A DNA stretch of 64,000 nt from Chryseobacterium gleum (GCA_945897805.1 CAMDFX010000006.1:105220-169219), one strand, 5' to 3'. Shown: positions 39,021-49,188, numbered from the stretch's first letter. Notes: generated from the letters alone by a model not told the origin. Numbers and translations are program-made.

Positions 39021-40478
39021 ATGTTTCTGTCTGGGATAAACTTAAAAATCAATCGAAAAGTGCTAATTATTGGGGTTTTATTTCTTCTAATTGCAATTTA
39101 CTATATTGGTTGTGAGAGGAATAACGGAAGCCAAGATAAGATCGCTGCCGTACCCGGAATCGATTTACCAGCCATTCTTAAAAAAGGAAAATTAACCATT
39201 TTAGCAGAAAATAGTTCTACCTCTTATTTCATTTACAGAGGAAAAAAAATGGGTTTTGAATATGAAATTTTAAAAGAATTTGCAACTGAAATCGGAGTAG
39301 ATTTGGAAATTGTGAACATCACCAATTTGGACGATGTAAACGCAATGTTAAATCGTGGTGAAGGAGATTTAGTGGCTTGCAATTATACTATTACAAACGA
39401 ACGGAGCAAAATTATTGATTTCACAGTTCCTTTTTTGAGAACCAATCAAGTTTTGATTCAACGAAAACCTGAGAATTGGGAAACCATGTCTGCAGATCAA
39501 ATCAACTCAAAATTATTAACTGACCCAACACAACTGGCTGGAAAAACAGTGAATGTTTGGGGTAAATCTACTTATTACCAAAGACTTATAAATCTACAAC
39601 AAGAAATTGGAGATACGATTATCATTCACAAGGAAACAGGCGATTTTACTTCTGAAGATTTGATTGAAAATGTTTCAGAAGGAATAATCGATTATACGGT
39701 AGTTGAAAAAAATGTGGCGCAAATCAACAGTCATTTTTTAGACAATATCGACATCGATTTAGAATTGAGTGTGAAGCAAAAAATTGCTTTTGGGATCAGA
39801 AAAACCAGTCCATTATTGAGAGCAAGAATCAATCAATGGTTGAAAAAATTCACCCAGAAAGCATCTTTCAAGTATTTAAAGCACAAATATTTTGAACTGA
39901 CAGAAATAGCAAACAATGTGCAAGATTCTCAATCCAGCTTGAAAGGTGGCCAATTGTCATTGTTCGACAATTACTTTAAACAATCCGCCGCCAAATACAA
40001 TTGGGATTGGAGGATTTTGGCATCTGTTTCATATCAAGAATCGAAATTCAATCCAAGTGCCCGTGGCATGGGAGGCGCCTATGGTATGATGCAATTTATG
40101 CCTGATACTGGTCCGACATTTGGCGTTTATCCTTCGTCTACGCCGCAAGTTCAAATTGAAGGCGGTATGAAATTGCTTTTTAGAACCTATAAGTTGTGGA
40201 ACGATATTCCGAATCATGAAGAAAGAATCAAATTTACTTTGGCTTCCTATAATTCGGGGACAAGTCACGTGAAAGATGCACAAAAATTGGCTGAGAAATA
40301 CGGCATGAATCCAAAAAAATGGGATAATAGCGTGGAAGTGATGCTGAAAAATTTATCTAAAAAAGAATATTATCGTGATCCAATTGTTACTGCAGGAGCA
40401 ACAAGAGGTGCACATACAGCCAAATATGTGAAATCGGTTTATGCTAGATTTTTGTCTTATAAATCAATGTTTCGCTAG
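39021..40478 (+). CDS. MltF-like membrane-bound lytic murein transglycosylase (SBP3 + SLT domains)
   Basis: GFEYEILKEFATEIGVDLEIV SBP_bac_3 segment; SLT motifs SYQESKFNPSARGMGGAYGMMQFMPDTG, YNSGTSHVKDAQ. Confidence 0.9.
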   Translation: MFLSGINLKINRKVLIIGVLFLLIAIYYIGCERNNGSQDKIAAVPGIDLPAILKKGKLTILAENSSTSYFIYRGKKMGFEYEILKEFATEIGVDLEIVNITNLDDVNAMLNRGEGDLVACNYTITNERSKIIDFTVPFLRTNQVLIQRKPENWETMSADQINSKLLTDPTQLAGKTVNVWGKSTYYQRLINLQQEIGDTIIIHKETGDFTSEDLIENVSEGIIDYTVVEKNVAQINSHFLDNIDIDLELSVKQKIAFGIRKTSPLLRARINQWLKKFTQKASFKYLKHKYFELTEIANNVQDSQSSLKGGQLSLFDNYFKQSAAKYNWDWRILASVSYQESKFNPSARGMGGAYGMMQFMPDTGPTFGVYPSSTPQVQIEGGMKLLFRTYKLWNDIPNHEERIKFTLASYNSGTSHVKDAQKLAEKYGMNPKKWDNSVEVMLKNLSKKEYYRDPIVTAGATRGAHTAKYVKSVYARFLSYKSMFR

Positions 40479-40508
40479 CATTTTGTAATTTCGCAAGAAA
40501 ACAGAATT

Positions 40509-41405
40509 ATCAAAAATTTAATTGTCATTGAAGGTCCAACTGCTAGTGGAAAAACCACTTTGGCTATTGCCTTGGCAAAAAAAATGAATACGGTAATTTT
40601 ATCAGCGGATTCCAGACAATTTTACAAAGAAACAAGCATAGGAACCGCAAAACCCTCGCTGGAAGAACAAGCCGGAATCAAACATTATTTCATAGATTCA
40701 CATTCCATTCATCAGCCGCTAACTGCCGCACACTTTGAGAAAGAAGCCTTGGAAATTTTAAAAACTGAATTTCAACAGCATGAAACAATCATTTTGGTTG
40801 GCGGATCTGGACTTTTCATCGATGCACTTTGCCATGGTTTAGACGATGTTCCTCACGATGAAAATATTAAAAACCAATTAAATACTGAATTTGAATCGCA
40901 AGGTTTAGCGCCACTTTTGGCTGAATTGGAGACGAAAGATCCAATATTTTATGCCAAAGTTGATTTAAAAAATCCTATGCGAATAATTCGTGCTTTGGAA
41001 GTTATACGTATCACCAATAAACCTTTCTCTTCTTTTCATGCTTTTGAATCGAAAAAACGTCCTTTCGAGTTTCAAAAATTTGTGATTGATTTACCCAGAG
41101 AACTGCTATACGAAAGAATCAATATTCGCGTTAAAGTCATGGTGGAAAATGGATTGTTGCAGGAAGTTCAAGATTTACTTGCGTGGCAAAATCTATCCGC
41201 ACTCAATACCGTTGGTTATTCTGAATTATTTGATTATCTCAACAATAAAATCAGTTTAGAAGAAGCGATTGAATTGATTAAAAGAAATTCTAGAAGATAC
41301 GCCAAACGCCAATTAACCTGGTTTCGCAGGGATGAAAAAGCCATTTGGATCCAAGAATTAACGACAGAAAATCAAGTTCAAAAAATCATTTCTAGCACAG
41401 AATAA
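40509..41405 (+). CDS. miaA: tRNA dimethylallyltransferase (apparent non-ATG start; 40506 ATT or 40509 ATC)
   Basis: IKNLIVIEGPTASGKTTLAIALAKK (frame open upstream of ORF-track start 40560), LSADSRQFYKETSIGTAKP, GGSGLFIDAL, NTVGYSELFDY, KRNSRRYAKRQLTWFRRD. Confidence 0.88.
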   Translation: MKNLIVIEGPTASGKTTLAIALAKKMNTVILSADSRQFYKETSIGTAKPSLEEQAGIKHYFIDSHSIHQPLTAAHFEKEALEILKTEFQQHETIILVGGSGLFIDALCHGLDDVPHDENIKNQLNTEFESQGLAPLLAELETKDPIFYAKVDLKNPMRIIRALEVIRITNKPFSSFHAFESKKRPFEFQKFVIDLPRELLYERINIRVKVMVENGLLQEVQDLLAWQNLSALNTVGYSELFDYLNNKISLEEAIELIKRNSRRYAKRQLTWFRRDEKAIWIQELTTENQVQKIISSTE

Positions 41406-41449
41406 AAATCTTGGAATGATTATTGAAAATCGTTCTAAAAAACAATAAA

Positions 41450-42091
41450 ATGGACATTACTTTTCAAAATATCATGCCCCAACCTTTGGCTTCCATGCAA
41501 CATGGCGCTGAAAGTATTTGGGGAAATCACGTTGTTTTAAAGCATGGACAGAAAATCATTTTGAATGCATCTTCTGGCAAAGGAAAATCAACTTTTACCA
41601 GTGTTGTTTTTGGTTTGAGAAAAGATTTTGAAGGAAAATTACTTTATGATCAGGTAGATACATCAATATATACACCTGCAGATTGGACAAAAATCAGAAG
41701 AAATAAAATTTCAGTTGTATTTCAAGACTTGCAGCTTTTTCCAACGTTAACAGTCAAAGAAAATCTGTTACTAAAAAATGATCTTTGCCAAGTTTTCACT
41801 GAAAATGAATTGATTCAAATGCTGGAAGCCTTGGAAATCGATAATAAGTGGGAGCAAAAATGCGGATTACTTTCCATGGGACAACAACAACGGGTTGCGA
41901 TAATCAGAGCGCTTTGTCAGCCTTTTGAATGGTTGATTTTAGATGAACCTTTTTCGCATTTAGACATCGAAAATACGCAACGAAGTTTGAGATTGATTGA
42001 CGAAAGATGTAACCATTTGAAAGCAGGATTTGTGCTCACATCTTTGGGCGAAAGACACGGGTATAATTACGATGATGAAATTAAACTTTGA
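41450..42091 (+). CDS. ABC transporter ATP-binding protein with atypical signature and H-loop
   Basis: Walker A SSGKGKST, Q-loop FQDLQLFPTLTVKENL, LSMGQQQRVAIIRAL, Walker B WLILDEPFSHLD. Confidence 0.85.
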   Translation: MDITFQNIMPQPLASMQHGAESIWGNHVVLKHGQKIILNASSGKGKSTFTSVVFGLRKDFEGKLLYDQVDTSIYTPADWTKIRRNKISVVFQDLQLFPTLTVKENLLLKNDLCQVFTENELIQMLEALEIDNKWEQKCGLLSMGQQQRVAIIRALCQPFEWLILDEPFSHLDIENTQRSLRLIDERCNHLKAGFVLTSLGERHGYNYDDEIKL

Positions 42092-42094
42092 GCC

Positions 42095-43270
42095 ATGTTA
42101 AAGAAACTTCTGTTTAGAAATCAAGATATTAAGCAATTGGTGATTGCTGTAATCGGTTCATTTTTAGGAATCACATTTTTAATTACGTCTATTCATTATT
42201 TAATCAAAGTGAATGAATTTGGTGAAGGCTCTGATATTTTGGGCCCAAACACGCTGATTGTTCAGAAGGAAGTATCCAATTCAAATACGCTGAATTTGGC
42301 AAAAACGGATTTTTCTCCTGCTGAAATTGAGACCTTGAAAAAAGAACCTTTTATTTTGGATGTAAAACCTGTAATTAGCAATAATTTCGACGTTTCTTTT
42401 GAAACTGCAGACCCGCTCGTTCCTCGTTTTCGTTCAGATGTTTTCATTCAAACTGTTGATCCAAAATTCCTTGATGTGAAATCTAACAAATGGCATTGGG
42501 AAATGGGCGATACTGTTGTTCCCATTATATTGCCTAGAGATTTTCTAGTGATGCTCAATACTTTCATGAGCGCGAGCGGAATTCCTCAGATTTCTGATGA
42601 TTTGGCAAAAGACATACGATTCCGATTTACGCTTTCAAATGACACGCAGAAAGAATGGATTGACGCAAAAATAATCGGTTTTACCAATGAAGTTCCTTCC
42701 ATTTTGGTGCCTGAAAGTTTCATGGAATTTGGTAATAAAAAATATGGAATCGCTGCAGATCAAAAAATCACGCAATTGATGATTTCTGGGAAAGAAAGTG
42801 AATTTGGCTTGGTCGAAGACATGATAAAATCAAGACATTTGGAATCAAAAAATTCTCAAATTGTTGTCGGACGTTTAAAAAGTATGGTCGGAACGTTGAT
42901 TTTAGTGGTGTTGGGAATATCGATTATCGCTGTTTTCGTTTCTTGCTTGGTTTTGATTCAATACGCCCAACTTTTAATGTCGCGCAATGCTTATGAAGTG
43001 AGAACTTTACTGAGAATTGGTTATGCACCAGACAAAATTATCCGCGCCTTTTTCTTGTATTTTATCCAGATTTTCGGTTTCGTGAGCGCCATTGGATTGG
43101 CAATGTTTTTTGTTTTCAAGTATTATTTAGACAAAATATTTGAAGAAGGCGGATTATATCTAGGCAAAGAATTTACTTTCTATAGTATTGCCGCACTCCT
43201 ATTTGCTTATTTGCTTTTTGGAATTGCCAGTTTTTTCAATGCCAAAAAAGGCATTTACAGAGAATTTTAG
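42095..43270 (+). CDS. FtsX/MacB-like ABC transporter permease
   Basis: Multi-TM architecture with N-terminal TM, large extracytoplasmic domain and three C-terminal TMs; adjacent to the ATPase. Confidence 0.68.
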   Translation: MLKKLLFRNQDIKQLVIAVIGSFLGITFLITSIHYLIKVNEFGEGSDILGPNTLIVQKEVSNSNTLNLAKTDFSPAEIETLKKEPFILDVKPVISNNFDVSFETADPLVPRFRSDVFIQTVDPKFLDVKSNKWHWEMGDTVVPIILPRDFLVMLNTFMSASGIPQISDDLAKDIRFRFTLSNDTQKEWIDAKIIGFTNEVPSILVPESFMEFGNKKYGIAADQKITQLMISGKESEFGLVEDMIKSRHLESKNSQIVVGRLKSMVGTLILVVLGISIIAVFVSCLVLIQYAQLLMSRNAYEVRTLLRIGYAPDKIIRAFFLYFIQIFGFVSAIGLAMFFVFKYYLDKIFEEGGLYLGKEFTFYSIAALLFAYLLFGIASFFNAKKGIYREF

Positions 43271-43329
43271 GAAAATACATTTTTTCACACTTTTTAATCG
43301 TTAAAAACATGTTAATTCCAATGCTTTTC

Positions 43330-43337
43330 TATTTTTG
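43330..43337 (+). promoter_or_regulatory. Bacteroidota-type -7 promoter box (TATTTTTG)
   Basis: TAnnTTTG, 41 nt before the ATG at 43379. Confidence 0.4.
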
Positions 43338-43378
43338 TATCGTCTAAAAATCATAATTTCAACCAAAAATAAATTAAT

Positions 43379-44896
43379 ATGAAACAAATATTATTGCTTG
43401 CATTTTTAACTTTGAGTACTTTGGGTTTTTCTCAAAAAATCAAATTGAAAGTCAATGGTCATAAGGACACCACAGTTTTCTTGATCAAATACTATGGTAA
43501 AAATTTGCTTTATGCTGATACTGCCCAAATGAAAGGCGGTTTTGTCGAATTTGATGGAAAGAAACAAAAACCTGGAATTGTTGGTTTGTTACTTCCTGGA
43601 CAAAAATACTTTGAATTCATTTACAACAATGAAGAAATTCAACTGGAAACAACGGGTCCAGATTTCGTGACGAATATGAAAGTCAAAAAATCGGCTGAAA
43701 ACATGCTTTTTATAGATTATATCAAATTTATAAATTCGGAAAGACAGAAAGCCAATGATCTAGTTTCCAAAAGAGACGCTTTGAAAAAAACAGACGAAGA
43801 TTACAAAGCGCTTTCTACAGAAATTGATACCATTTCTAAAAAAGTAGTTGCATATCAAAATAAAATTGTCACGGAAAATAGCGGAAAATTAGTTTCTAAA
43901 GTGATTAAAATGTCGATGGATGTGAAAGTTCCCGAAGCTCCAAAAAATGCTGATGGCTCTCCAGTGGATTCAAATTTTGCCTACCACTATTTCAGAGATC
44001 ACTTTTTTGATAATTTAGATATTACAGATGATCGTTTAGTAAATACGCCTATTTTTCACTCAAAATTGGATTATTTCTATTCACAAAGTATGTTGATTCA
44101 GCATCCTGATACGATTGTGAAATATGCGTATTGGTTTTGTGATAAATTGAATCCAGCATCTGAAATGTTTAAATATGCTGTCATTCACATAACCTCCACT
44201 TTCGAGAAATCGAAAATCATGGGAATGGACAAAGTTTTCGTTAAAATGGGCGAAAAATACTATTGTTCTAAAAACGCAGCGGGAAAATCTCCAGCATATT
44301 GGATGGCAGAAGATAAATTGAAAGATTTGTGCGAAAAAGTCACTACAAATAAAGTGCTGGTGCAAGGAGTTCGTCCGCCAAACATCAGTTTGAGAGACAC
44401 AACCGATGTGACTTGGAGAGATTTCTACAGCATCAAAGCAGATTATACCATTCTATATTTCTGGGAATCAGATTGCGGACATTGTAAAAAATCTACTCCG
44501 AAATTGCAAAAATTGTACGAAGAGAAATTGAAGGCAAGAAACGTGGAGATTTTTGGAATTTCTAAAGGAATTGATGACGATTTTGGTAAATGGAAAAAAT
44601 TCATCAAAGAAAACAAATTAACGTATATCAATGTGGCTTTGACAAATTCACTTTTCAGAGCGGCGCAAGAAAATGCTTTGCAATTTATACCAAAATATAC
44701 CACGCTAGAGGCGTTGAATTACCAAGAAACGTATGATGTGGTAACGACTCCAAGGGTTTTCATCTTAGACAAGGACAAAAAAATCATCGGTAAAGGTTTG
44801 TCCATTGCGCAATTGGAAGATTTCATGGATAAAATTCAAGGATTTAAAGATGCTCCGAAAATTATCGAGCCTGATCCTGAAGATGAAGGACATTAA
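43379..44896 (+). CDS. Thioredoxin-fold (TlpA/DUF5106-like) secreted protein
   Basis: Signal peptide; FWESDCGHCKKSTPKLQKLYEE CxxC motif; N-terminal DUF4369-like region. Confidence 0.8.
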   Translation: MKQILLLAFLTLSTLGFSQKIKLKVNGHKDTTVFLIKYYGKNLLYADTAQMKGGFVEFDGKKQKPGIVGLLLPGQKYFEFIYNNEEIQLETTGPDFVTNMKVKKSAENMLFIDYIKFINSERQKANDLVSKRDALKKTDEDYKALSTEIDTISKKVVAYQNKIVTENSGKLVSKVIKMSMDVKVPEAPKNADGSPVDSNFAYHYFRDHFFDNLDITDDRLVNTPIFHSKLDYFYSQSMLIQHPDTIVKYAYWFCDKLNPASEMFKYAVIHITSTFEKSKIMGMDKVFVKMGEKYYCSKNAAGKSPAYWMAEDKLKDLCEKVTTNKVLVQGVRPPNISLRDTTDVTWRDFYSIKADYTILYFWESDCGHCKKSTPKLQKLYEEKLKARNVEIFGISKGIDDDFGKWKKFIKENKLTYINVALTNSLFRAAQENALQFIPKYTTLEALNYQETYDVVTTPRVFILDKDKKIIGKGLSIAQLEDFMDKIQGFKDAPKIIEPDPEDEGH

Positions 44897-44920
44897 AAAA
44901 AGAATAAAATTTTAAGTAAA

Positions 44921-44948
44921 AGGTCGTCAGTTTGGCGGCCTTTTTTTG
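44921..44948 (+). terminator. Intrinsic terminator
   Basis: AGGTCGTCAGTTTGGCGGCCTTTTTTT. Confidence 0.75.
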
Positions 44949-45004
44949 TGGATATATTTTTGATTTCTTTTTATAAACGGTAAATTTCTCAGGTTTACTT
45001 GCGT

Positions 45005-45012
45005 TATCTTTG
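45005..45012 (+). promoter_or_regulatory. Bacteroidota-type -7 promoter box (TATCTTTG)
   Basis: TAnnTTTG upstream of the M1 peptidase gene. Confidence 0.45.
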
Positions 45013-45078
45013 TAACTAAATTTACTGTAACTTTTTGATTCGAAAATAGTCATACAGCTATTAATAATAATTAAAACT

Positions 45079-48078
45079 ATGAGAAAAAACATACTCCACG
45101 CTTCTCTACTTTGTGTTATTTCAACTTTTTCATTTGCCCAAAATTATTGGCAGCAAGAAGTGAATTACAAAATTGATGTAAAATTAGACGATGTAAATCA
45201 TGTAATTAGAGCTTCTGAATCGTTTGTGTACATCAATAATTCGCCAGACAAATTGGATCAAATTTACATCCACTTGTGGCCAAATGCCTACCGCGATGGA
45301 AATTCAGCTTTGGGGAAACAATTGTATAAAAATGGGGACGAATTTTTGACTTTTGCAGATGAAAAAGACAAAGGCAGAATTGATTCTTTGGATTTCAAAG
45401 TGAACGGCGAAAAAGTAAAATGGGATTACCTTCCAAAAAACATGGATGTTTGTGTTTTAACGCTAGCAAAACCATTAAATTCAGGTGAAAGTTTGGTGAT
45501 TTCAACGCCTTTCAAAGTAAAACTTCCATCAGGGAAAATTTCTCGTTTGGGACACATTGATCAATCTTATCAAATCACACAATGGTACCCAAAACCAGCA
45601 GTTTATGACAAAAATGGATGGAACTGGATGCCTTATCTAAATCAAGGAGAATTTTATTCAGAATACGGATCGTTTGATGTTTCAATCACTATGCCAAAGA
45701 ATTACGTAGTTGGATCAACTGGAGATTTACAAACTACCACTGAACTTGAATTTTTGGATGAATTGGCCAGCAAAACTGCAGAAAAGATTAAATCTAGCAC
45801 TTATCAAACTTCTAGAAAAGAAAAATCGGCTTTCCCTGAATCGTCAAAAGAATGGAAAACCATTAGATACACTCAATCCAAAGTGCATGATTTTGCTTGG
45901 TTTGCTGACAAAAGATTTGACGTTCTGAAAGGCGAAGTTGAATTGCCAAACAGCCAAAGAAAAGTAACTTCTTGGGCAATGTTTGTGCCGCAAAATGGAA
46001 ATTTATGGCAAAAATCTATTGAATACATCAACGATGCAACTTTCTATTATTCTAAGTGGAACGGCGATTATCCCTACAATCAGGTTACAGCAGTTGATGG
46101 GACAATCAGCGCTGGTGGTGGAATGGAGTATCCTAATGTGACTGTGATTGGAAACTGCAGCAGTGCGATGGAATTGGAAATTGTGATTGTACATGAAGTT
46201 GGTCACAATTGGTTTTATGGAATTTTAGGATCCAATGAGCGCATTCATGGTTGGATGGACGAAGGAATGAATACATTGAACGAAATGCGCTATGTTGCAA
46301 CTAAATATCCTGACAATAAAAACATGTCTGATATGATTTTGGGTGGAAGATTTCATTTGAATGATTTAGACCACCATGATATGGGAGATCTTTCTTACAG
46401 AACCGTTTCGATATTGGGTGAAGAACAGCCAATTGAAACAAAATCTACTGATTTTTCAAGTACTAATTATGGTGTTATCATGTACCAGAAAACAGGATTG
46501 ATATTTTTCTATTTGAAAGATTATTTGGGAGAAACAGCTTTCAACAAAGCGATGTCAGATTATTTTGAAGCATATAAATTCAAACATCCCCAACCAGAAG
46601 ACATGCAAAGGGTCTTGGAACAATCTTCAGGGAAAAAATTGGACTGGTTGTTTCACGATTTGATTCAAACGACAAACCACATTGACTACAAGATCAAAAG
46701 TGTGAATACGACTGAAGTATCCACGCAAGTAAAAATCAAAAATGTTGGTCAAGTTGACGGACCAATTGGAGTGAGCGCAATCAAGGACGGGAAAATAGTT
46801 GAAACAGTTTGGGTGGAGCCAGGTGCAAAAAAGACTTTGGTTTCCATGGCGACAAAGAATGCTGAATTCATTCAAATCGATCCGAATAAAAATATTCCTG
46901 AATTAAATCGAAGTAACAATAGCTGGAAAAAAGACCAACTTTTTAACAAAATTGAGCCTCTGAAATTTGAAATTTTGTCGGGAGATTTAGAAGCTACCAA
47001 ATCAAATAATTTTTTCATGCCTGTGATTGGTGCAAATCGCCATGACAAACTGATGCTCGGTATTGCTATTCACAATATAGGAATTCCATTAAAAACATTC
47101 CAATACTTCGTTGCGCCAGTTTATTCATTTGGAAGAAAAAATATATCAGGAACTGGCGAAATTAGTTTTACATTTTTACCGAAATCTTGTATCAAAATGA
47201 CAAGAGTTGGAATGTCGATGAGAACATTCAAAAATGACTCTTACTTCAGAGGAAATGAATCATATTACGCAGCAGCAATGCCGTATGTTTACATGAAACT
47301 GGGCAATCGAAAATCAGCTGGTCCACTTTCACAAACAATTTTATTTCAGACTATTTACAGAAATGACAAATACGGCCCAACGACCAATGATCACGCTGGA
47401 GGCTATGCAAAATACACTTTTGACCACAACAAACCTGACCATCAATTTGGAACTATTTTAAGGGCTGATTTTATTGACAATTTGCGAGATAATAGCCAAA
47501 TGAGTCGTGCAACATTTGAGGCAACTTACCGATACAAATACTTGAAAAACAAAATGAAACGTTGGATTGAAATCAGGGCTTTCATTGGTGGAAATTTGAG
47601 CTACAACACCAGCACAATTTATGGAAATCGCTTACAAATGTCGCTGGGTGGAACAAGTGGTTCACAAGATATTTTCTTGGAAGAATATTTCTTTGACAGA
47701 ACAAACAGTGGAAATTTTGGCAGTAGTAATCAGCGCCTAGAAAACCAAGGTGGATTTAAAATGACGAGTAACTTTGGAACTACCGATAAATGGATGACTT
47801 CTGCCAATTTGTATTTTGATTTACCGTTCAAACCTGGAATTTTTGGTGTTTTTGTTGATGCTGGAGGATTCCAAAAAGGAACCATATTTACAGGTGTTTT
47901 AAATACTGGTATTGGTTTAAGAATTAGTAAAGTTTTCAACGTTTACTTCCCAGTATATATGAGTAAAAACTTGGTGGATGCTTACAAAGCAACTGATGCA
48001 AAATATTTAGAAAAAATCAGATTTACAATTCGTTTAAATGGGATTAATAAACCAATTAAATTGGCAAATTTGCTCTAA
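45079..48078 (+). CDS. M1 family metallopeptidase (secreted aminopeptidase-like)
   Basis: GGGMEYPNVTVIG and HEVGHNWFYGILGSNERIHGWMDEGMN (HExxH...E). Confidence 0.9.
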   Translation: MRKNILHASLLCVISTFSFAQNYWQQEVNYKIDVKLDDVNHVIRASESFVYINNSPDKLDQIYIHLWPNAYRDGNSALGKQLYKNGDEFLTFADEKDKGRIDSLDFKVNGEKVKWDYLPKNMDVCVLTLAKPLNSGESLVISTPFKVKLPSGKISRLGHIDQSYQITQWYPKPAVYDKNGWNWMPYLNQGEFYSEYGSFDVSITMPKNYVVGSTGDLQTTTELEFLDELASKTAEKIKSSTYQTSRKEKSAFPESSKEWKTIRYTQSKVHDFAWFADKRFDVLKGEVELPNSQRKVTSWAMFVPQNGNLWQKSIEYINDATFYYSKWNGDYPYNQVTAVDGTISAGGGMEYPNVTVIGNCSSAMELEIVIVHEVGHNWFYGILGSNERIHGWMDEGMNTLNEMRYVATKYPDNKNMSDMILGGRFHLNDLDHHDMGDLSYRTVSILGEEQPIETKSTDFSSTNYGVIMYQKTGLIFFYLKDYLGETAFNKAMSDYFEAYKFKHPQPEDMQRVLEQSSGKKLDWLFHDLIQTTNHIDYKIKSVNTTEVSTQVKIKNVGQVDGPIGVSAIKDGKIVETVWVEPGAKKTLVSMATKNAEFIQIDPNKNIPELNRSNNSWKKDQLFNKIEPLKFEILSGDLEATKSNNFFMPVIGANRHDKLMLGIAIHNIGIPLKTFQYFVAPVYSFGRKNISGTGEISFTFLPKSCIKMTRVGMSMRTFKNDSYFRGNESYYAAAMPYVYMKLGNRKSAGPLSQTILFQTIYRNDKYGPTTNDHAGGYAKYTFDHNKPDHQFGTILRADFIDNLRDNSQMSRATFEATYRYKYLKNKMKRWIEIRAFIGGNLSYNTSTIYGNRLQMSLGGTSGSQDIFLEEYFFDRTNSGNFGSSNQRLENQGGFKMTSNFGTTDKWMTSANLYFDLPFKPGIFGVFVDAGGFQKGTIFTGVLNTGIGLRISKVFNVYFPVYMSKNLVDAYKATDAKYLEKIRFTIRLNGINKPIKLANLL

Positions 48079-48087
48079 AATTAAAAG

Positions 48088-48591
48088 ATGAAAATAGCAT
48101 CAATCAATCAAATTAGAAAAGAAATTGGCCAACTTCCAGAAGCGGAGTTGGTCGTTTTGCTTTCCGAATTGGCGAAATACAATAAAGAGAACAAAGAATT
48201 ATTGAATTATTTGTTGTTTGAAGCTGATTTTGAGTCTAATTACATTCAAAAAATCAAAGAAGATTTAGATTTACAATTTCAAGAAATAAACAAATCCAAC
48301 ATTCGATTCATCAAAAAAGGATTACAAAAGATTGCGCGTGAATTGAAGAAAACCGTCAAATATTCAGGCAAGAAAGAAACGGAAATTGAGTTATTGATTC
48401 ATTTTTGCAAAAATATGATAGCGCTCAAAATCCGATTAGATCGCTTCCCAGTATTATTTAATCTATTAAACCGACAATTCACAAATATTGAAAAAGCGAT
48501 TTTAAAAATTGATGAAGATTTACATGCAGATTACCGTGAAGAGATTGAATTGATTGAAAATTACCTTTCTAGTTTTACAGCATATTATTGA
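48088..48591 (+). CDS. Conserved hypothetical, helical protein
   Basis: Intact 167-aa ORF closely following the M1 peptidase; charged/helical composition. Confidence 0.6.
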   Translation: MKIASINQIRKEIGQLPEAELVVLLSELAKYNKENKELLNYLLFEADFESNYIQKIKEDLDLQFQEINKSNIRFIKKGLQKIARELKKTVKYSGKKETEIELLIHFCKNMIALKIRLDRFPVLFNLLNRQFTNIEKAILKIDEDLHADYREEIELIENYLSSFTAYY

Positions 48592-49188
48592 TCAAATATC
48601 AACCACAATATTGTGTTTATCAATCATTTTTCTCAAATTCATCAAAGCATAACGCATTCTACCTAAAGCAGTATTGATGCTAATTCCTTCCATTTCGGCA
48701 ATATCTTTGAAAGATAAATCTTGAAAAATACGCATTCTAATAATTTCTTTTTGAGAGCTTGGCAAATAATCGATTAATTCAACCATTTGATTTTCTAATT
48801 CTACTTTGCTCATACATTTAAGCGTATCGTCATCACCAGAACTTAAGACACTAAATATAGAGAAATCTTCATTTTTGGAAGAACTTTCAGAAATCATGCG
48901 AACTTTACTCGTTTTACGGAAGTGATCAATCACCAAATTGTGCGCAATTCGCATCGCCCAAGGCAAAAATTTACCTTCTTCATTGTAATTTCCCAACTGA
49001 AGTGTATTGATAATTTTCACAAAAGTCTCTTGAAAGATATCTTCTGCCAATTCTTGACTTTTAATTTTCAAATAAATAAAACGATACATTTTATTTTTAT
49101 GACGCATTAAAAGTGTTTCGAACGCTTTGTGGTTTCCTGCCAAATAAGCAGTAACAAGCTGGTGATCATCCATTAGTTTCATAGACAT
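48592..49188 (-). CDS. ECF-type RNA polymerase sigma-70 family factor
   Basis: LAEDIFQETFVKIINTLQ (region 2), LPSSQKEIIRMRIFQDLSFKDIAEMEGISINTALGRMRYALMNLRK (region 4). Confidence 0.92.
   Translation of the reverse strand: MSMKLMDDHQLVTAYLAGNHKAFETLLMRHKNKMYRFIYLKIKSQELAEDIFQETFVKIINTLQLGNYNEEGKFLPWAMRIAHNLVIDHFRKTSKVRMISESSSKNEDFSIFSVLSSGDDDTLKCMSKVELENQMVELIDYLPSSQKEIIRMRIFQDLSFKDIAEMEGISINTALGRMRYALMNLRKMIDKHNIVVDI

Noticed and set aside
40560-40562. ORF-track start of miaA at TTG 40560
   Set aside because: It would delete the GPTASGKT nucleotide-binding loop, essential in MiaA
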